Source of the DNA: Sterolibacterium sp964437515
GTDB taxonomy: Bacteria; Pseudomonadota; Gammaproteobacteria; Burkholderiales; Rhodocyclaceae
DNA: 6,776 nucleotides
Reading direction: 5' to 3'
Assembly: GCA_964437515.1 (NCBI GenBank)
Contig: CAYTHB010000110.1
Span: 1 to 6,776 of the forward strand
In this document: piece after piece, positions 4,609 through 6,776 of the stretch
Layout: each line of letters begins with the position of its first letter
How positions within the stretch are numbered: the stretch's first letter is position 1
Translations under genes and position numbers: made by a program
Notes under the pieces: generated by a model
Told to the model about the DNA's origin: nothing
The model's input: the letters and a program-made list of their open reading frames with translations, nothing else
The model's database searches: none

Positions 4609-5087
4609 TTACAGCAGAAAGACTGCGTAAGGTAGCCAGCTACAACGCAGACACAGGGCTGTTCACTTGGGCCGTTACACGCAAACGGTGCGTCAAAGGT
4701 AAACAATTCGGCACGCTAAAAGATAACGGCTACTTGCACGCAGGTATTGATGGACACAAATACCTACTGCACCTGCTTGCATGGCTATTTGTATATGGCG
4801 AGTTTCCGAACAACGATGTTGACCATATTGACGGATGCAGGACAAACAACAGGATAGCGAACCTACGAAGCGTCAGCCGTTCAGTTAATTTGGAGAACAT
4901 AAAGCGTGCAAAGTGCCATAACAAAAGCACTGGGCTGCTTGGTGCTTATGCCTGTCGTGACAAGTTCACTTCAAGGATACAGGTTAAAGGCAAGAGCCTG
5001 TACTTAGGGGTCTTTAATTCAAAAGAGGCCGCGCATGAAGCGTACATGACGGCAAAACGGAACATGCATGAGGGGAACACATTATGA
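4605..5087 (+). CDS. HNH homing-type endonuclease with AP2 DNA-binding domain
   Basis: The 160-aa product combines an HNH_3 nuclease and an AP2/ERF-type DNA-binding domain, an arrangement known from free-standing phage and bacterial homing endonucleases. The N-terminus (YNADTGLFTWAVTRK) and the segment GYLHAGIDGHKYLLHLLAWL (H56) lead to the core VDHIDGCRTNNRIANLRSVS (D73, H74, N82, N86 region). The AP2 domain occupies about 109-155 (TGLLGAYACRDKFTSRIQ, then YLGVFNSKEAAHEAYMTAKR). It lies exactly between the annealase and exonuclease genes, with ATGA overlaps on both sides, and carries GAGGGG near its 3' end that now serves the exonuclease. It is probably a selfish insertion that left both neighbours intact; the target site is unknown. 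Confidence 0.92.
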   Translation: MITAERLRKVASYNADTGLFTWAVTRKRCVKGKQFGTLKDNGYLHAGIDGHKYLLHLLAWLFVYGEFPNNDVDHIDGCRTNNRIANLRSVSRSVNLENIKRAKCHNKSTGLLGAYACRDKFTSRIQVKGKSLYLGVFNSKEAAHEAYMTAKRNMHEGNTL

Positions 5088-5710
5088 GAGCAGAGCAGGG
5101 AACGGCAGCCTGGCTGCAAGACAGATTGGGTTGCTTAACCGCATCCAGAATGGCAGATGCAAAGGCAAAGAAGGATACCGCTGCGTACAAAAACTATGTT
5201 GCGCAACTGGTGGCCGAACGCCTTACCGGGGTCGTTGCTGAGTCATTCACAAACGCGGCTATGGAGTGGGGCACTTTCCATGAGCCGCTTGCGCGTGCCG
5301 AATATGAAATCCTGACGGATCAGTTTGTTGAGCAGGACGGCTTTATCAAACACCCTACGATTGAATGGTGCGGTGCCTCTTGTGATGGCTTTGTTGGTTC
5401 CGACGGACTGACAGAGATAAAAGCCCCCAACACCGCAACGCATATCGACTACCTGCTGGGCCAGAAACCACCGGCAAAATACGTCCCGCAAATGGCCCTG
5501 CAACTTGCCTGCACGGGTCGCCAGTGGGTGGATTTCGTTTCATACGATCCAAGGCTCCCGGAAGAACATCGGCTGTTCGTGGTGCGCTACACGCCCGAGC
5601 CGGCCTATCTGGAAACCATCGACAAGGAAGCGCGGGCGTTTCTGGCTGAAGTTGCCGAGACAATCGAGCGCCTGAACGGCATCCGGCATGAGCTCAGGGC
5701 CGCAGCGTGA
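5084..5710 (+). CDS. YqaJ/lambda-exonuclease family recombination nuclease
   Basis: This is a YqaJ-family viral recombinase nuclease (PD-(D/E)xK fold), which resects one strand of double-stranded ends to expose the strand bound by the annealase. The product is 208 aa, the usual length. Motifs in order are QGTAAWLQDRLGCLTASR (residues 5-22), the WGTFHEP helix with E67, CDGFVG with D101, and LTEIKAP with E111 and K113, which form the catalytic D...ExK set; then QMALQLACTG (Q136, Q140), where lambda-exo-like proteins have a conserved Gln, and a C-terminal helix. It starts at ATGA after the HNH-AP2 gene with GAGGGG upstream and ends in GTGA with the next gene. It would pair with the ERF protein as a Red-like system. 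Confidence 0.94.
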   Translation: MRAEQGTAAWLQDRLGCLTASRMADAKAKKDTAAYKNYVAQLVAERLTGVVAESFTNAAMEWGTFHEPLARAEYEILTDQFVEQDGFIKHPTIEWCGASCDGFVGSDGLTEIKAPNTATHIDYLLGQKPPAKYVPQMALQLACTGRQWVDFVSYDPRLPEEHRLFVVRYTPEPAYLETIDKEARAFLAEVAETIERLNGIRHELRAAA

Positions 5711-5937
5711 GCGCACAACTGGAACTGCTCAAACGCTATCAAGGCTGGCGACGCGGCGATGACAGCGTGATGCTCGATCCTGCAATCATCGGGGACGCCA
5801 TCGACTATGCAATCGTAATCATCGAAGCAGCGGAAAACCTGCTTGCCGTCAAAGGCCGGCACCACTCAGAAATGGCCTATGGGCGGCTTGCGGCGGCAGC
5901 AATCGATAAATCAACCACAACCACGGAAGAAAACTAA
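5707..5937 (+). CDS. Hypothetical phage protein (76 aa), GTG start
   Basis: I do not recognise this family. The 76-aa product begins with GTG inside the GTGA overlap with the exonuclease stop and runs SAQLELLKRYQGWRRGDDSV, a hydrophobic helix (IIGDAIDYAIVIIEAAENLL) and a Thr/Glu tail. The hydrophobic segment has acidic residues and looks like a packed helix rather than a membrane span. The stop overlaps the ssb start as TAATG. Its position between exonuclease and SSB suggests an accessory recombination role, but nothing in the sequence shows it. Confidence 0.72.
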   Translation: MSAQLELLKRYQGWRRGDDSVMLDPAIIGDAIDYAIVIIEAAENLLAVKGRHHSEMAYGRLAAAAIDKSTTTTEEN

Positions 5938-6377
5938 TGGCAACCCTCAATACCTGCATGTTTATCGGCAACGTCGGCCAAATCGAAACCAGGTACCTGC
6001 CAAGCGGGGAAGGCGTTACAAATATCTCGCTGGCCGTGAATGATAAATACAAGAACAGGTCAGGGGAACTGGTCGAGCATACCGAATGGGTGCGGGTTGC
6101 GTTCTTCGGCAAGCTGTCAGAAGTTGCCGAGAAATGGGTAAAGAAAGGAGATCCGCTCTACGTATCCGGCCAGATGAAAACCCGCAAGTGGCATGGCAAG
6201 GATGGGCAGGATCGCTACACCACGGAGATTCGCGGGAGCAGCTTGCAGATGCTTGGCAGCAAGGGCGAGCGCACCGAACCCGCACAGCACCAGGCCAGCC
6301 GCGCAGCCGTCAATGCTCAGGCACCGGCAGGCGGCGGCAATGGGTTTGAAGGCCTCGACTCTGATGTGCCGTTCTAG
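5937..6377 (+). CDS. ssb: Single-stranded DNA-binding protein
   Basis: This is a bacterial/phage SSB that coats single-stranded DNA and recruits partners through its C-terminal tip. The 146-aa product has the OB fold in residues 1-107: MATLNTCMFIGNVGQIETRY, then ISLAVND, TEWVRVAFFGKLSEVAEKW, GDPLYVSGQMKTRKW and GQDRYTTEI. A short Ala/Gln/Gly-rich linker follows (about 108-138), with the tip DSDVPF in place of the common DDDIPF. It is shorter than the chromosomal SSB of enterics, as phage copies often are. The ATG overlaps the previous TAA. It is the last core gene of the recombination operon. The putative attC-like structure begins 8 nt after its stop. Confidence 0.97.
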   Translation: MATLNTCMFIGNVGQIETRYLPSGEGVTNISLAVNDKYKNRSGELVEHTEWVRVAFFGKLSEVAEKWVKKGDPLYVSGQMKTRKWHGKDGQDRYTTEIRGSSLQMLGSKGERTEPAQHQASRAAVNAQAPAGGGNGFEGLDSDVPF

Positions 6378-6384
6378 GATCCGA

Positions 6385-6443
6385 CATGAACGCTTGAATT
6401 AACCGGCGCTCGTAGAGCGTCCGGGTTGAATGAAATGTTAGGC
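6385..6443 (+). repeat. attC-like site (59 bp), left
   Basis: The site ends in GTTAGGC (6437-6443), a perfect integron R' box (G^TTRRRY). Its inner part folds as CGCTC/GAGCG around a 3-nt loop (6407-6419), continued by AACCGG against CCGGGTT with two unpaired bases (T6420 and G6425), the pattern of extrahelical bases in attC bottom strands. The outer left box reads CATGAAC (6385-6391); it keeps the AAC but not the rest of RYYYAAC. Mismatch between outer boxes is normal in arrays because the TTAGGC belongs to the next cassette, but the poor left consensus lowers confidence. It may be a decayed attC or a fortuitous recipient hairpin. Confidence 0.55.
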
Positions 6444-6722
6444 CGGACACAACTAAAGGAGAAATTGAAATGAGCAATAGATCGATTGTGATAACTGAAA
6501 AACAGATCGTGGATGCAATGGACGAGATGTGCCACGAAAGCCTTTGCCCGGAATATCACGATGCTTGGGAAAAAATTGTGACATGCCTGAAAGAGACAAG
6601 GCCGGAGCTTGCAAATTACCCACACGAGATATTCCCCGGAACGCTTGATGAACTGAACAAGCTTGGTGCCTAACGCATAGGTAACGCGCCGCGCTTCAGC
6701 GCGGTCGCTGTTGCCCGCCGTG
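6438..6722 (+). mobile_element. Putative integron gene cassette (285 bp)
   Basis: If recombination occurs after the G of each R' box, the mobile unit would run from TTAGGC at 6438 to the G at 6722. It has the canonical cassette layout: one ORF with its own ribosome binding site close to the left end, a stop codon lying inside the right-hand attC, and almost no other sequence. Circularising it rebuilds GTTAGGC, the exact complement of its own R'' box GCCTAAC (6668-6674), as integron cassettes do. No integrase or attI is present in the window, so the source platform is unknown. Confidence 0.6.
6470..6673 (+). CDS. Cassette-borne hypothetical protein (67 aa)
   Basis: I do not recognise this family. 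The 67-aa acidic product begins MSNRSIVITEKQIVDAMDEM and continues with helical segments (YHDAWEKIVTCLKETRPEL) to a short end (PGTLDELNKLGA). It contains two Cys near residues 21 and 26 and one near 39 but no clear metal motif, no signal peptide and no membrane segment. The ATG has AAAGGAGAAA upstream at good spacing, a self-contained translation signal typical of cassette genes and unlike the overlap-coupled phage genes upstream. Its TAA forms part of the R'' box of the right attC-like site. It would be expressed by read-through from the ssb operon. Function unknown; many cassette genes encode small adaptive or toxin/antitoxin-type proteins, but nothing here shows that. Confidence 0.75.
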   Translation: MSNRSIVITEKQIVDAMDEMCHESLCPEYHDAWEKIVTCLKETRPELANYPHEIFPGTLDELNKLGA

Positions 6723-6728
6723 TTAGAT
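6668..6728 (+). repeat. attC-like site (61 bp), right
   Basis: The outer boxes are GCCTAAC (6668-6674, matches RYYYAAC) and GTTAGAT (6722-6728, matches GTTRRRY). Inside, GGTAACGCG (6680-6688) pairs with CGC-T-GTTGCC (6706-6715), leaving T6709 unpaired, as the L boxes of attC sites do. The top is a perfect 6-bp stem CCGCGC/GCGCGG with a TTCA loop (6689-6704). Length, box order, extrahelical base and the stop codon inside R'' all fit an integron attC. There is no T-run after the stem, so it is not simply an intrinsic terminator. Confidence 0.75.
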
Positions 6729-6758
6729 GCCGCTGCCAGCCAAGAGAGAAGACTGAAA

Positions 6759-6776
6759 ATGATTGCTGCACTGTAC
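6759..6776 (+). CDS. Start of a further gene (3' end outside the window)
   Basis: An ATG at 6759 with GAGAGAAG about 7 nt upstream opens a frame reading MIAALY to the window end. Six residues do not allow an assignment by themselves. I recall proteobacterial phage proteins of unknown function beginning with the same residues, which would suggest that phage sequence resumes here; this is a weak impression. It would begin 31 bases after the right attC-like site, so it could equally be the gene of a second cassette. Confidence 0.45.

Noticed and set aside
6689..6704. The CCGCGC/GCGCGG stem as an ordinary terminator of the 67-aa gene
   Set aside because: No T-run follows, and the stem is nested in a longer imperfect structure with paired outer boxes that fit attC better.
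1..6776. CRISPR array, tRNA, rRNA, insertion sequence or phage att core
   Set aside because: No regularly spaced direct repeats, tRNA-like clover-leaf, transposase frame or flanking direct repeats were seen. The 45-bp periodicity at 191-460 is a diverged coding repeat.

Overview
The window reads as part of a temperate phage or prophage from a proteobacterium (Pseudomonadota). The evidence is a NinG/Rap-type nuclease, an ERF-family annealing protein, a YqaJ/lambda-exo-type exonuclease, a phage-style SSB, three HNH endonucleases, and many very short genes joined by ATGA, GTGA or TAATG overlaps. Species cannot be fixed from the sequence: no rRNA, tRNA or host housekeeping gene is present. Base composition is moderately GC-rich in the phage core genes and visibly AT-richer in the HNH genes and the control region.

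Layout. Positions 1-1740 form a leftward operon. In transcription order it encodes a 62-aa helix-turn-helix-like protein, a 67-aa Cys-rich protein, a possible 21-aa peptide, a 57-aa basic protein, NinG, and an HNH endonuclease with a tandem 15-residue repeat that runs off the left edge. Positions 1741-2053 are an AT-rich divergent control region plus a leader. The leader holds a good rightward sigma70-type promoter, hairpins and a chain of overlapping tiny reading frames. Positions 2054-6377 are the rightward recombination operon: small unknown genes (two apparently interrupted by in-frame stops or frameshifts), an HNH gene with a displaced C-terminal HTH segment, the ERF annealase, an HNH-AP2 endonuclease, the YqaJ exonuclease, a small unknown gene and ssb. 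ERF, YqaJ and SSB together make a Red-like single-strand-annealing system: the exonuclease resects ends, SSB coats the strand, and the annealase pairs it.

Positions 6378-6776 are the most unusual stretch. Directly after ssb are two sites with the layout of integron attC (59-base element) sites, at 6385-6443 and 6668-6728. They bracket one small gene (6470-6673) that has its own strong ribosome binding site. The ends of the putative cassette satisfy a specific integron rule: joining them into a circle restores GTTAGGC, the exact complement of the R'' box GCCTAAC at the 3' end of the same gene. This suggests an integron-type gene cassette, or a short cassette array, in a phage recombination operon. 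A further gene begins at 6759 and runs off the right edge.

No long unexplained gene cluster was found. The leads are the cassette, the HNH genes placed at start/stop overlaps, the interrupted genes at 2783 and 3831, and the micro-ORF chain at 1954-2095.
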